From Mycobacterium sp. WUMAC-067 (GTDB taxonomy: Bacteria; Actinomycetota; Actinomycetes; Mycobacteriales; Mycobacteriaceae), in contig NZ_JAEKMI010000038.1 in the NCBI RefSeq assembly GCF_020217485.1, positions 1-46,527 of the forward strand: 46,527 nucleotides of DNA, in the 5' to 3' direction. The first letter of the stretch is position 1. Each line of letters begins with the position of its first letter. The position numbers were made by a program, and so were the translations under genes. This document shows, piece by piece, positions 25,127 through 33,265 of this stretch. Below the pieces are notes generated by a model that did not search any database, had not been told where the DNA came from, and worked only from the letters and a program-made list of their open reading frames with translations.

Positions 25127-27079
25127 TCAGCTCGTGACGGCGTCCCCCAGGTTCTCCGGGTGCAGCATCTCGGCGTAACGCAGCTGCTCGGGAACCCCGA
25201 AGCCGTCGACCAGTGTCGCGGCGTGCGGGCGCAGCACCCGGCAGCGGTCGTTGATCCCCCGGGTGACCGCCTTGGCGCGCTCCGTGGACAGATACCGGTG
25301 CTCGATGTACCACGCCTTGTCGTCCTCGATCACCGACAACGCGTACAGGTCGCACAGGTACCCCAGCAGTTCGCAGGCCTCTTCGTTCTCGCAGGCGTCG
25401 ATCCCGGCGACGAACGCTTCGAGCACCACTCGGTCGATGTGGGCGCTCGCCGCGTGCAGCACGTGATCCTGCACCGAGTTGAACGCGTCGAATTCCGACA
25501 TCTCTTTGGATTTCGCCTGTAGCCGGCGCGCCACCGACGCCAGCAGATATTCTTCGCGGTCCTCGAACATCTTGATCTGCGTACCGCGGTTGAACAGGCT
25601 GCCCTCTTCCTCACTGTCTTGGCGGGTGTCGACGATGGTTTGGATGATCGCTTCTGCCGCAGTGCGTTTGATGACGCGTTCACCGACGGTGTTGGCGGCG
25701 AAGCGCACCCATTCGACCGGGCTCATGCTCTTGATGTCGTCGGCGTACGCCGTCAGCAGCTCCTTGGCCACCAGCTGGGTCAGCACGTGGTTGTCGCCCT
25801 CGAACGTGGTGAAGACGTCGGTGTCACCCCGTAGCCCGATCAATCTGTTCTCGGCCATGTAGCCCGCGCCGCCGCACGCCTCGCGGGATTCCTGGATCGC
25901 GCGGCTGGCATGCCAGGTGTTGGCGGCCTTCAACCCGGCCGCGCGGGCTTCCAGCTCGCGCTGCTCGTCGGCGTCGGGCGCGTCCGCGCTCTGGACGTCA
26001 TGGCATTTGCTGACCAGCTCGTTCTGCGCGAACTGCAGGGCGTAGGACTTCGCGATCAACGGAAACAGCCGCCGCTGGTGCACCAGGTAGTCCATGATCA
26101 GGACCTCGGAACTGTCGTCGGGTGCGTTGAATTGCCTGCGCTGCAACGCATATCGGGTCGCGATATCCAGCGCCACCCGCCCGGCGGCGCCGGCGCTGCC
26201 GCCCACGGTGATCCGGCCGCGGACCAGGGTGCCCAGCATCGTGAAGAACCGGCGGTTCGGGTTCTCGATCGGCGAACTGTAGGTCCCGTCGGGCGCGACA
26301 TCGCCGTACTTGTTCAACAGGTTGACCCGCGGAACGCGGACGTGATCGAACACGATGCGGCCGTTGTCCACTCCGGGCAGTCCGCCCTTGTATTCGCAGT
26401 CCGACGTGGTCACCCCGGGCAGGTCGTTGCCGTCCTCGTCGCGGATCGGGACCAGCACGCAGTGCACGCCGTGATTGACGGGCTTGCCGTCCTCGGTGGT
26501 GATCAGCTGCGCGAAAACCGCTGCCATGGTTGCTGTTTCGGCCGCACCACCGATGTAGTCCTTACGCGCAGACGGGGTGGGGGAGTCGATGACGAACTCC
26601 TGCGTCTCGGCGTCGTAGGTCGCGGTGGTCTCCAGCGACTGCACGTCGCTGCCGTGCCCGGTCTCGGTCATCGCGAAACAGCCGCGCAACTCGAGGCTGA
26701 TGATCTTGGGCACGTAGGTCTCGTGGTGGCGCTCGGTGCCCAGGTTCTCCACGGCACCGCCGAACAGCCCCCACTGCACCCCGGCCTTCACCATCAGCGA
26801 CAAGTCCGACATCGCCAGCATCTCGATCATCGTGATCGCCGCGCCGACGTCGCCGGTGCCGCCGTGTTCTTTCCGGAAGCTGTCGGCGGCCGCGCCGAAC
26901 GCCGCCATGATCCTCATCTGCTCCGCCACCTTGGTGCGGGCGATCACCGTGTTGGGGGTGTAGTGCGGGCGGAACAGGTCCTCGGTCAGCGTCGTCCGCA
27001 TCCGGTTTCGGACATCACGCCACCGCCCGTCCAGCGCGTTGCGGAGATGTTCTGCGGTGCTTGTCGTTTCTGGCGCCAT
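25127..27079 (-). CDS. Acyl-CoA dehydrogenase/oxidase family protein (long FadE)
   Basis: The 650-residue flavoprotein belongs to the long acyl-CoA dehydrogenase group that resembles acyl-CoA oxidases; ordinary FadE enzymes have about 390 residues. FAD-binding signatures are CFAMTETGHGSDVQSLETTA (middle) and GSAGAAGRVALDIATRYALQRRQF; ACGGAGYMAENRLIGLRGDTDVFTTFEGDN is the acyl-CoA oxidase-type active-site block. The extra C-terminal domain of about 170 residues is helical. The ATG at 27079 follows a TACTGT box by 6 nt, so the mRNA is probably leaderless; the frame upstream overlaps the next gene. It would oxidise acyl-CoA at the alpha-beta bond; chain length is unknown. Confidence 0.88.
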   Translation of the reverse strand: MAPETTSTAEHLRNALDGRWRDVRNRMRTTLTEDLFRPHYTPNTVIARTKVAEQMRIMAAFGAAADSFRKEHGGTGDVGAAITMIEMLAMSDLSLMVKAGVQWGLFGGAVENLGTERHHETYVPKIISLELRGCFAMTETGHGSDVQSLETTATYDAETQEFVIDSPTPSARKDYIGGAAETATMAAVFAQLITTEDGKPVNHGVHCVLVPIRDEDGNDLPGVTTSDCEYKGGLPGVDNGRIVFDHVRVPRVNLLNKYGDVAPDGTYSSPIENPNRRFFTMLGTLVRGRITVGGSAGAAGRVALDIATRYALQRRQFNAPDDSSEVLIMDYLVHQRRLFPLIAKSYALQFAQNELVSKCHDVQSADAPDADEQRELEARAAGLKAANTWHASRAIQESREACGGAGYMAENRLIGLRGDTDVFTTFEGDNHVLTQLVAKELLTAYADDIKSMSPVEWVRFAANTVGERVIKRTAAEAIIQTIVDTRQDSEEEGSLFNRGTQIKMFEDREEYLLASVARRLQAKSKEMSEFDAFNSVQDHVLHAASAHIDRVVLEAFVAGIDACENEEACELLGYLCDLYALSVIEDDKAWYIEHRYLSTERAKAVTRGINDRCRVLRPHAATLVDGFGVPEQLRYAEMLHPENLGDAVTS

Positions 27080-27085
27080 AAGCCG

Positions 27086-27091
27086 ACAGTA
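27086..27091 (-). promoter_or_regulatory. -10 box (TACTGT) for leaderless fadE-type gene
   Basis: TACTGT fits TANNNT and is followed after 6 nt by the ATG at 27079. No Shine-Dalgarno is visible. It lies in the short gap before the FHA-ABC gene that ends at 27129. Confidence 0.55.
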
Positions 27092-27128
27092 ATGCGCGGT
27101 TCGCGCCGCGGGGAACAAGAACGACGGT

Positions 27129-29477
27129 TCAGGTGGTCCGGGCCGACGTGTGGTGCTCGCCGGGCAGCGGCGAGCGCAGCCGGTAGAGCGTGAACCCGGC
27201 CGCGACGGCACCGAACAGGCAGAGCATCACCATGTCGAACACCCACCAGCCGCTGTAGTGGGTCCAGGTCAGGACGTTGGCGGCCAGCGTGTCGGTCCTG
27301 CGTAGATTCACCGTGGACGCCGAGGCCGCGAAACCCCACTGGGCCGGGACGAACCAGCTGACCTGCTGCAGCCCCCACAGGCTCACCAGCTGCACCAGGC
27401 TCCCGTTGAAGAGCGCGGATGCCAGGATCACCGGGACCACCAGCGGCAGGACTTCCCGCAGCGCCTTGCCCAGCGCCGACAGGGTGAGGCCGATCACCGC
27501 GGACACGATCGCGGTGGCCGCCGCGGTGACGTAGAGCTCGAGGGTGGGGTTGTGCAGTAACGCGGCGTCGCCCGCCGGTCCGCCCCGGACGGCGACGACG
27601 ATCGCGAACATGACGGCCGTCCAGAGGGCCGCGGCCAGTCCGTACACCGTGACCTTGGCGGCCAGGTAGGCCGGCGCGGTCAGCCCCGCCTGCTGTTCAC
27701 GGCGGAAGATGCGGTGCTCGAGAACCAGGGCGCGGATGGTCAGGGCCGTGCCCAGGATCACCGCGCCGACGTTGAGGGCGGCGAGGATTTCGATGGCTTC
27801 GTGCGCGTTGGCGCTGCCCGGCCCGGGCCTCGTCAGGCCCGCGTCGCCCGGTATCAGCAGCGTCAGCCCCGCCAGCGCGAACGGCAGGATCACCAGGAAC
27901 GCGAAATAGCTGCGATGGGCGAGGAGCAGGCGCACCTCGCGTCGGGCCAGCACCCGGATCTGGCGGTGCCGGGGCAGCCCGGCCGGTGGCGTCCACGGCG
28001 CGGCGACCTCCGGCGGGGTCGTCAATGGTTGGGGCCGCGCGCGGAAGGCGCGGTGCGTCCCGTCGGGATCGGCGCTCACCCGGGCGAGGACCTGCGACCA
28101 GTCGCCGGTTCCCAGGGCGGATTCGGCCTGCTGGGGCGTGCCCAGGTACGCGACCTTGCCCGTTCCCGTGAGTACCAACACCTGATCGCACGTGTTGACG
28201 TCGGCGAGCGACGCGCGCGTCGAGATCGCGGCCACGACGACACAGCCGATATTGGCCTGGCGCCGCAGGACCGCCATGACGTGACGCTGCTGCGCCGGAT
28301 CCAGCCCGGCGGTGGGTTCGTCGACCACGAGCAGGCTCGGCCGGGTGATCAGCTCGATCGCCAGGGCGGCGCACCGGCGCACCTCGGGTGGGAGCTTGCG
28401 GATCCGGGTGGCGCGGTGCGGCGTCAGGTCGAGCTCGTCGAGCACTTGGCCGACCACCCGCTCGCGCTGCTCGGTCGAGGCCTCCGGCGGTAGCCGAAGT
28501 TCGGCCGCGTACTTCAGGGCCTGTTCGACGGTGAGGTGCCGATGCAGCTGGTCGTCGCGCGCGACGATCCCGATGCGACTGCGCATGGATAGCGGTTCGG
28601 CGTGCACGTCGTGCCCATCGACCGTGGCGCGCCCGGCGCTGGGTGTCCTGGTGCCGGTCAGCACGGCCAGCAGCGCGGAATTGCGCGCGGCGGACGGCCC
28701 GATGACGGCGGTCATGGTGCCGGGATGCGCCGTGAACGAGATGCCCGACAGCAGTTGCTGCCCGTCGACTTCAACGCTCAGCTGGTGCGCCGTCACCCCG
28801 GTGGTGCGCGCCGCCGTTCGTAGCGGCAGGCGGAAGGTGGAGTTGGCTTCGTCGGTGCGGACGGAGGGGCGCTGGGCGCGCAGCTTCGAGGTGATCACCC
28901 GCTCGATCAGGCCGGGGCCTTTTTGTTGCTCGGCCGGTGCGACGGGTGGGTGCGTCGGTCCGATTGGTGGCTGAACGGGAGGCGGCGGCGCCGCCGGAGG
29001 AGGCGGTGCCGGTGGGGGCGGCGGTGCGGGTCGCGGGCCGGCGGGTGGCGGGGGCGCCACCACGGGCATGCGCTGGGTGGCGCTTTGGGTGGGGACCCGC
29101 GGATCGGGCCCGCCGGGCGGCGGGTGTCCCGGCGGCGCGGGTGCGACCTGGAAAACCAGGCGCGGACCGTGCTGGGGATCGCCGATGGTGATCCCCAGGC
29201 CGTCGCGGATCTCGACCGTCGGGACTCGGAATCCGTCGAGGAAGATGCCGCGGTGGCTCAGATCGATGGCCACCCACTGGGCTCCGGTGAACCGCAGCAC
29301 CACATCGGGGTGGGGCGCGGGCGGCACCGGCGCGGGGCTGCCGAGGCGCTCCAGCGGGATGTCGCAGGCCGGGCCGTAGCCGACGAGCACGTCGCGTCCC
29401 GGGGCGAAGACGTACCTGGTCGGTCCGGCCCACACGGTCAGCGGGGAGGCCGGAACGGCCGAAGCCTCGGTCGGCAT
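27129..29477 (-). CDS. FHA-ABC protein (Rv1747-like) with degenerate FHA and ATPase motifs
   Basis: The 782-residue protein has an FHA-like domain (residues 15-110), a Pro-rich linker (about 115-185), an ABC ATPase domain (about 225-450) and a C-terminal permease of six hydrophobic segments (about 515-775), the layout of the half-transporter Rv1747. Key motifs are changed. The Walker A reads GPSAARNSALLAVL, without GK(S/T); the signature is LPPEVRR instead of LSGGQ; only Walker B (LLVVDEPTAGLD) is intact. In the FHA part the usual Arg, Ser-x-x-His and Asn are missing (VLVGYGPACDIPL, LSHRGIFLDGFRV). It may be a non-hydrolysing partner of another ABC subunit. The start is ATG at 29477 after GAAAGGTGG; a GTG at 29486 is possible. 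It lies 111 bp downstream of marR. Confidence 0.87.
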   Translation of the reverse strand: MPTEASAVPASPLTVWAGPTRYVFAPGRDVLVGYGPACDIPLERLGSPAPVPPAPHPDVVLRFTGAQWVAIDLSHRGIFLDGFRVPTVEIRDGLGITIGDPQHGPRLVFQVAPAPPGHPPPGGPDPRVPTQSATQRMPVVAPPPPAGPRPAPPPPPAPPPPAAPPPPVQPPIGPTHPPVAPAEQQKGPGLIERVITSKLRAQRPSVRTDEANSTFRLPLRTAARTTGVTAHQLSVEVDGQQLLSGISFTAHPGTMTAVIGPSAARNSALLAVLTGTRTPSAGRATVDGHDVHAEPLSMRSRIGIVARDDQLHRHLTVEQALKYAAELRLPPEASTEQRERVVGQVLDELDLTPHRATRIRKLPPEVRRCAALAIELITRPSLLVVDEPTAGLDPAQQRHVMAVLRRQANIGCVVVAAISTRASLADVNTCDQVLVLTGTGKVAYLGTPQQAESALGTGDWSQVLARVSADPDGTHRAFRARPQPLTTPPEVAAPWTPPAGLPRHRQIRVLARREVRLLLAHRSYFAFLVILPFALAGLTLLIPGDAGLTRPGPGSANAHEAIEILAALNVGAVILGTALTIRALVLEHRIFRREQQAGLTAPAYLAAKVTVYGLAAALWTAVMFAIVVAVRGGPAGDAALLHNPTLELYVTAAATAIVSAVIGLTLSALGKALREVLPLVVPVILASALFNGSLVQLVSLWGLQQVSWFVPAQWGFAASASTVNLRRTDTLAANVLTWTHYSGWWVFDMVMLCLFGAVAAGFTLYRLRSPLPGEHHTSARTT

Positions 29478-29588
29478 GGCCGCCACCTTTCGTCACCGGT
29501 CTTGGTTTGGTCTCGCCGTCAGGCGCCGGTCGCCCGTTCGGTTACGTGTTTACCCGTGCTCGCGGTCCGCTCACCAGCATTGCGGCGT

Positions 29589-30077
29589 TCACAGCGGGTT
29601 TCGGCGGCCCGCGAGTGAGGTGGCAAGGGAGGCGTCGTCGAGCAGCCGGCGCAACACGTCGACCGCTTGCATCAACACCTGGCGGTCACCGGAGTCGAGC
29701 AGCGCCAATTGGGGTTCGATCGCCGCGGCACGGTCGGCCCGCACCGCGTTGAGCGTGCGCCTTCCGGCAGCGGTGATGCGGATTCGGACGGCGCGCGCGT
29801 CGCCGGGGTCGACCGTGCGGGTCACCAGGCCCGCCTCCTCGAGGCGGCGCACCTGCGTGGTCATCGTCGGTTGCGAACAGTGGTCGACGGCGGCGAGGTC
29901 ACCGATACGGGCCTCGCCGTGAACCTCGATGGTGGCCAGCAGCCTTGCCTGCGCTGCCGGCAGCGGCATCTGGATGCGCTGGGTGGCCAGACGGTTGAGC
30001 CGCGCGACCACGGCGAGCAGATCGGCCCCCAGTCCCTGCGCTCCCTCGAGCTTTGCGGTATCGACGACGTTGTCCAT
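29589..30077 (-). CDS. MarR-family transcriptional regulator
   Basis: The 162-residue product is a winged-helix MarR repressor: dimer helices at both ends and a DNA-binding core ARIGDLAAVDHCSQPTMTTQ, VRRLEEAGLVTRTVDPGDARAV. The ATG at 30077 gives the usual length; the frame upstream is rich in Arg and Cys and looks non-coding. It is divergent from the ECF importer gene that starts at 30187, 109 bp away. A palindrome at 30090-30106 overlaps its probable promoter, so autoregulation and control of the importer are likely. It corresponds in position to M. tuberculosis Rv2327 (from memory). Confidence 0.9.
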   Translation of the reverse strand: MDNVVDTAKLEGAQGLGADLLAVVARLNRLATQRIQMPLPAAQARLLATIEVHGEARIGDLAAVDHCSQPTMTTQVRRLEEAGLVTRTVDPGDARAVRIRITAAGRRTLNAVRADRAAAIEPQLALLDSGDRQVLMQAVDVLRRLLDDASLATSLAGRRNPL

Positions 30078-30089
30078 GTATCCATGGTT

Positions 30090-30106
30090 GCATAGCTTTG
30101 CTAAGC
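30090..30106. promoter_or_regulatory. Palindromic candidate MarR operator
   Basis: GCATAGCTTTGCTAAGC contains TAGC-TTT-GCTA with matching GC ends and one mismatched pair. It begins 13 nt upstream of the marR start and lies 80 bp before the divergent ECF gene. Confidence 0.45.
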
Positions 30107-30186
30107 GAGGCCAAAATGCCGTCGCGTGCCGCGCGAACACCCTTCTGCAGCGGACACTCCCTCCGGGGACTGGCAGAATCGCCAAA

Positions 30187-32229
30187 GTGACCTTGCTGCG
30201 TTTCCGGCAACCTGGGGAAGGGGCGCTGCGTCCGAATGAGTTGGCACAGGCCGCGGTCATGGGGGCCCTCTGCGCGGCGATCGAGATCCTCGCCGCGGTA
30301 ATCCCATTCGCTCAGGGGCTGGGCGTACTGGGAACCGTCCCCATGGGATTGCTGGCCTACCGCTACCGTCCCCGGGCCCTGATGGCCGCGACGGTAGCCG
30401 GCGGGGTGATCGCCTTTTTGATCGCCGGACTGGGCAGCCTGTTCATGCTCGTCGACTGCGCCTGGGTCGGCGGATTGTGCGGAATCGTCAAACGCAAGGG
30501 CCGGGGCACGCCGACGGTCGCCTTGTTGTCGCTGATCGCCGGAGTCCTCTGGGGCGCCGGGTGGGTCGCGGTGCTGGCGGTGCTGACGCGGCTGCGGCAG
30601 CTGTTCTTCGACGTCATCACCGCCAATGCCAACGGGGTCGCGGCATTCCTGAATTGGGTACACCTGCAGGGCGTGGGCGACGCGCTGAAGCGATACGTCG
30701 CCGGCGGGATACACCATTGGCCGCTACTGATTTTCCCGTACATGGTCTTGTTGGTCGTCATCGTTTCGTTCATCAGCTGGTCGGCGCTGTCTCGCCTCTT
30801 GGAGCGGATGCGCAAGATCCCCGACGTGCACAAGCTGGACGTTTCCGAGGACGCGCAGGCCGGCGGCGCTCCGGTCGGGCCGGTCCCCGTGCGGCTGGAC
30901 AACGTGTCGTTCCGGTATCCCGGCGCCGATCGAGACGCGCTGCGCGAGGTCAGCCTCGATGTCCGGCCCGGCGAACACATCGCCGTGACCGGGGCCAACG
31001 GCTCGGGCAAGACCACGTTGATGCTGATGCTGGCCGGCCGCGAGCCGACGTCGGGAACCATCGACCGCCCGGGCGCGGTGGGGCTGGGCGAAATGGGCGG
31101 TACCGCAATTGTCTTGCAGCACCCCAAGAGTCAAGTCCTGGGCACGCGCGTCGCCGACGACGTGGTGTGGGGTTTGCCCGCGGGGGCGCAGATCGATGTC
31201 GGCGAGTTGCTGCGCGAGGTCGGGCTCGAGGGACTCGCCGAACGCGACACCGGAAGCCTGTCCGGGGGAGAGCTGCAGCGTCTTGCGCTCGCGGCGGCGC
31301 TGGCGCGGGATCCGGCACTGCTCATCGCCGACGAGGTCACCACGATGGTCGACCAGCAGGGGCGAGACGCGTTGCTGGGCGTGCTCTCTGGTCTCGCGAA
31401 ACGCCACCAGAGCGCGTTGGTGCACATCACCCATTACGACAACGAGGCCGCGTCCGCCGACCGCATCATCACGCTCAGCGACTCGCCGGACAACACCGTC
31501 AACGTCGAAACCCCGAGCACGCCCGCGCAGACGGCTCAGGTCACACCGCGCTCGCACACGCCGGTGCTCGAGCTTGTCGACGTCAGCCACGAATACGCCA
31601 GCGGCACACCGTGGGCCAAGGTCGCCCTGCGTGATATCAGCTTCGTGGTGGAGCAGGGCGACGGGGTGTTGATCCACGGCGGCAACGGGTCGGGGAAGTC
31701 GACCTTGGCGTGGATCATGGCCGGGTTGACGACACCCACCGGCGGCACCTGCCTGATCGACGGCGAGCCCACCCACGAACACGTCGGGGAGGTCGCGCTC
31801 TCGTTCCAGTCCGCCCGGTTGCAGCTGATGCGCGACCACGTCGACGCCGAAGTCGCCTCCGCAGCAGGCTTTTCGCATCTCGACCAAGACCGGGTGGCCG
31901 AGGCGCTGATCTCGGTCGGCCTGGACCCGGCGATGGGCAAGCGGCGCATCGACCAGCTCAGCGGCGGCCAGATGCGCCGCGTGGTGCTGGCCGGGCTGCT
32001 GGCCCGGTCCCCGCGGGCGCTGGTCCTCGACGAACCACTGGCAGGATTGGACGTCGGCAGTCAGCGCGGCCTGCTGCGGCTGCTGGAGAATCTGCGCAGG
32101 GAACGAGGTCTGACGGTAGTGGTCATCTCCCACGACATCGTCGGGCTGGAGGAGCTTTGCCCGCGATCCCTGTATCTGCGCAACGGGTCGTTGGAGACGG
32201 CATCGACGGCGGCGGGGGGAATGCCGTGA
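30187..32229 (+). CDS. ECF-type importer: S component fused to two ABC ATPases
   Basis: The 680-residue protein joins an N-terminal membrane part (about residues 15-215, six hydrophobic segments, like an ECF substrate-binding S component) to two complete CbiO-type ATPases. ATPase 1 has GANGSGKTT (about 269), LSGGELQR (about 357) and LLIADEVTTMVD; ATPase 2 has GGNGSGKST (about 496), LSGGQMRR (about 590) and ALVLDEPLAGLD. With the T protein encoded next, this makes a complete importer in two polypeptides. Substrate is unknown; ECF systems carry vitamins or metals. The start is GTG at 30187; a CAGAAT lies 7 nt before it and no Shine-Dalgarno is seen. It resembles Rv2326c in order and size. Confidence 0.88.
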   Translation: MTLLRFRQPGEGALRPNELAQAAVMGALCAAIEILAAVIPFAQGLGVLGTVPMGLLAYRYRPRALMAATVAGGVIAFLIAGLGSLFMLVDCAWVGGLCGIVKRKGRGTPTVALLSLIAGVLWGAGWVAVLAVLTRLRQLFFDVITANANGVAAFLNWVHLQGVGDALKRYVAGGIHHWPLLIFPYMVLLVVIVSFISWSALSRLLERMRKIPDVHKLDVSEDAQAGGAPVGPVPVRLDNVSFRYPGADRDALREVSLDVRPGEHIAVTGANGSGKTTLMLMLAGREPTSGTIDRPGAVGLGEMGGTAIVLQHPKSQVLGTRVADDVVWGLPAGAQIDVGELLREVGLEGLAERDTGSLSGGELQRLALAAALARDPALLIADEVTTMVDQQGRDALLGVLSGLAKRHQSALVHITHYDNEAASADRIITLSDSPDNTVNVETPSTPAQTAQVTPRSHTPVLELVDVSHEYASGTPWAKVALRDISFVVEQGDGVLIHGGNGSGKSTLAWIMAGLTTPTGGTCLIDGEPTHEHVGEVALSFQSARLQLMRDHVDAEVASAAGFSHLDQDRVAEALISVGLDPAMGKRRIDQLSGGQMRRVVLAGLLARSPRALVLDEPLAGLDVGSQRGLLRLLENLRRERGLTVVVISHDIVGLEELCPRSLYLRNGSLETASTAAGGMP

Positions 32230-33074
32230 CCGCGCCCGCGGACGCGAAGGCGGGAAGGACGCGGCGTACTCCCCGTCCGGTTGTCCTGCTGGTCCCGGTG
32301 CCGGGAACGTCGAAGATCCATCAACTGTGGGCCGGCACCAAACTGTTGGTGGTGCTGGGCGTTTCGATATTGCTGACCTTCTACCCGGGATGGGCGACCG
32401 TCGGGCTGATGCTGGTGTTGCTGATCACGGCGGCCCGGCTCGCGCACATTCCCCGCGGCGCGCTGCCCTCGCCGCGGCGCTGGATTTGGATTGCCCTCGC
32501 GGTGGGCGGCATCACCGCCGCGCTCGGTGCCGGCAGCCCTGTGGTCTCGATCGCCGGCGTCCACATCGGGCTGGGCGGGACGTTGCACTTCGTGCGGGTC
32601 ACCGGGCTGTCGATCGTGTTGATCGGGCTGGGGGCGATGCTGTCCTGGACCACCAACGTCGCCGAAATGGGGCCGGCGCTAGCCGCTTTGGGCCGCCCCC
32701 TGCGCTGGTTGCGGATCCCGAGCGACGAATGGGCCGTTGCCCTGGCGCTCGCCCTGCGTGCCTTCCCGATGTTGATCGAAGAATTCCAGGTGCTCTACGC
32801 CGCGCGGCGCCTGCGTCCCAACCAGACACCGCGCAGCCGCCGGGCCCGCCGTCGCCAGCAGGCCCGGGACATGATCGACTTGCTCACGGCGGCAATCGTT
32901 GTGACGTTACGGCGCGCCGACGAAATGGGCGATGCCATCACCGCCCGAGGCGGTACCGGTCAGCTGTCGGCCGCCCCCGCGCGGCCGAAATTTGCGGACT
33001 GGGTGACCCTGGCCATCACGGCCGCCGCCGGGGTGACCGGGGTGGTCATCGACTCGATGCTCCAGCTTCACTAG
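32226..33074 (+). CDS. ECF transporter T component (energy-coupling membrane protein)
   Basis: The 282-residue membrane protein is the EcfT/CbiQ-type subunit that couples ATPases to the substrate-binding component. Several hydrophobic segments, a region LALRAFPMLIEEFQVLYAARRLRP matching the coupling helix with its Arg-rich AARRLRP, and ADEMGDAITARGG near the C terminus (second coupling motif, variant of A-R-G) support this. GTG at 32226 overlaps the preceding stop as GTGA. It corresponds to Rv2325c by position. No third gene follows, consistent with the S component being fused to the ATPases. Confidence 0.9.
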   Translation: MTAPADAKAGRTRRTPRPVVLLVPVPGTSKIHQLWAGTKLLVVLGVSILLTFYPGWATVGLMLVLLITAARLAHIPRGALPSPRRWIWIALAVGGITAALGAGSPVVSIAGVHIGLGGTLHFVRVTGLSIVLIGLGAMLSWTTNVAEMGPALAALGRPLRWLRIPSDEWAVALALALRAFPMLIEEFQVLYAARRLRPNQTPRSRRARRRQQARDMIDLLTAAIVVTLRRADEMGDAITARGGTGQLSAAPARPKFADWVTLAITAAAGVTGVVIDSMLQLH

Positions 33075-33254
33075 GCGGGAAGCCGGTGCGCACCTTCGAC
33101 GATCCGGGCACCTGGACCGAGCCCGGGGCGCACCACCGGGCGGCCACCGGGCTCGGAGGAAAGCCGTACGCCTCCCGCTGCCCACACCAGGCACGCCCGC
33201 AGCCCTCCCGGGGGGCGCGGCTGCTTGGCCGGCGCTGATTGCCGAACCGGAAAC

Positions 33255-33260
33255 AGGAGG
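33255..33260 (+). promoter_or_regulatory. Shine-Dalgarno (AGGAGG) deciding the rocE start
   Basis: A perfect AGGAGG stands 5 nt before the TTG at 33266. The other in-frame TTG at 33239 lies upstream of it and has no ribosome site. Confidence 0.75.
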
Positions 33261-33265
33261 CGCAA

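Noticed and set aside
33086..33238. 50-codon plus-strand frame between the ECF T gene and rocE
   Set aside because: There is no Shine-Dalgarno, composition is Pro/Arg-rich as in random GC-rich frames, and no family pattern is seen.
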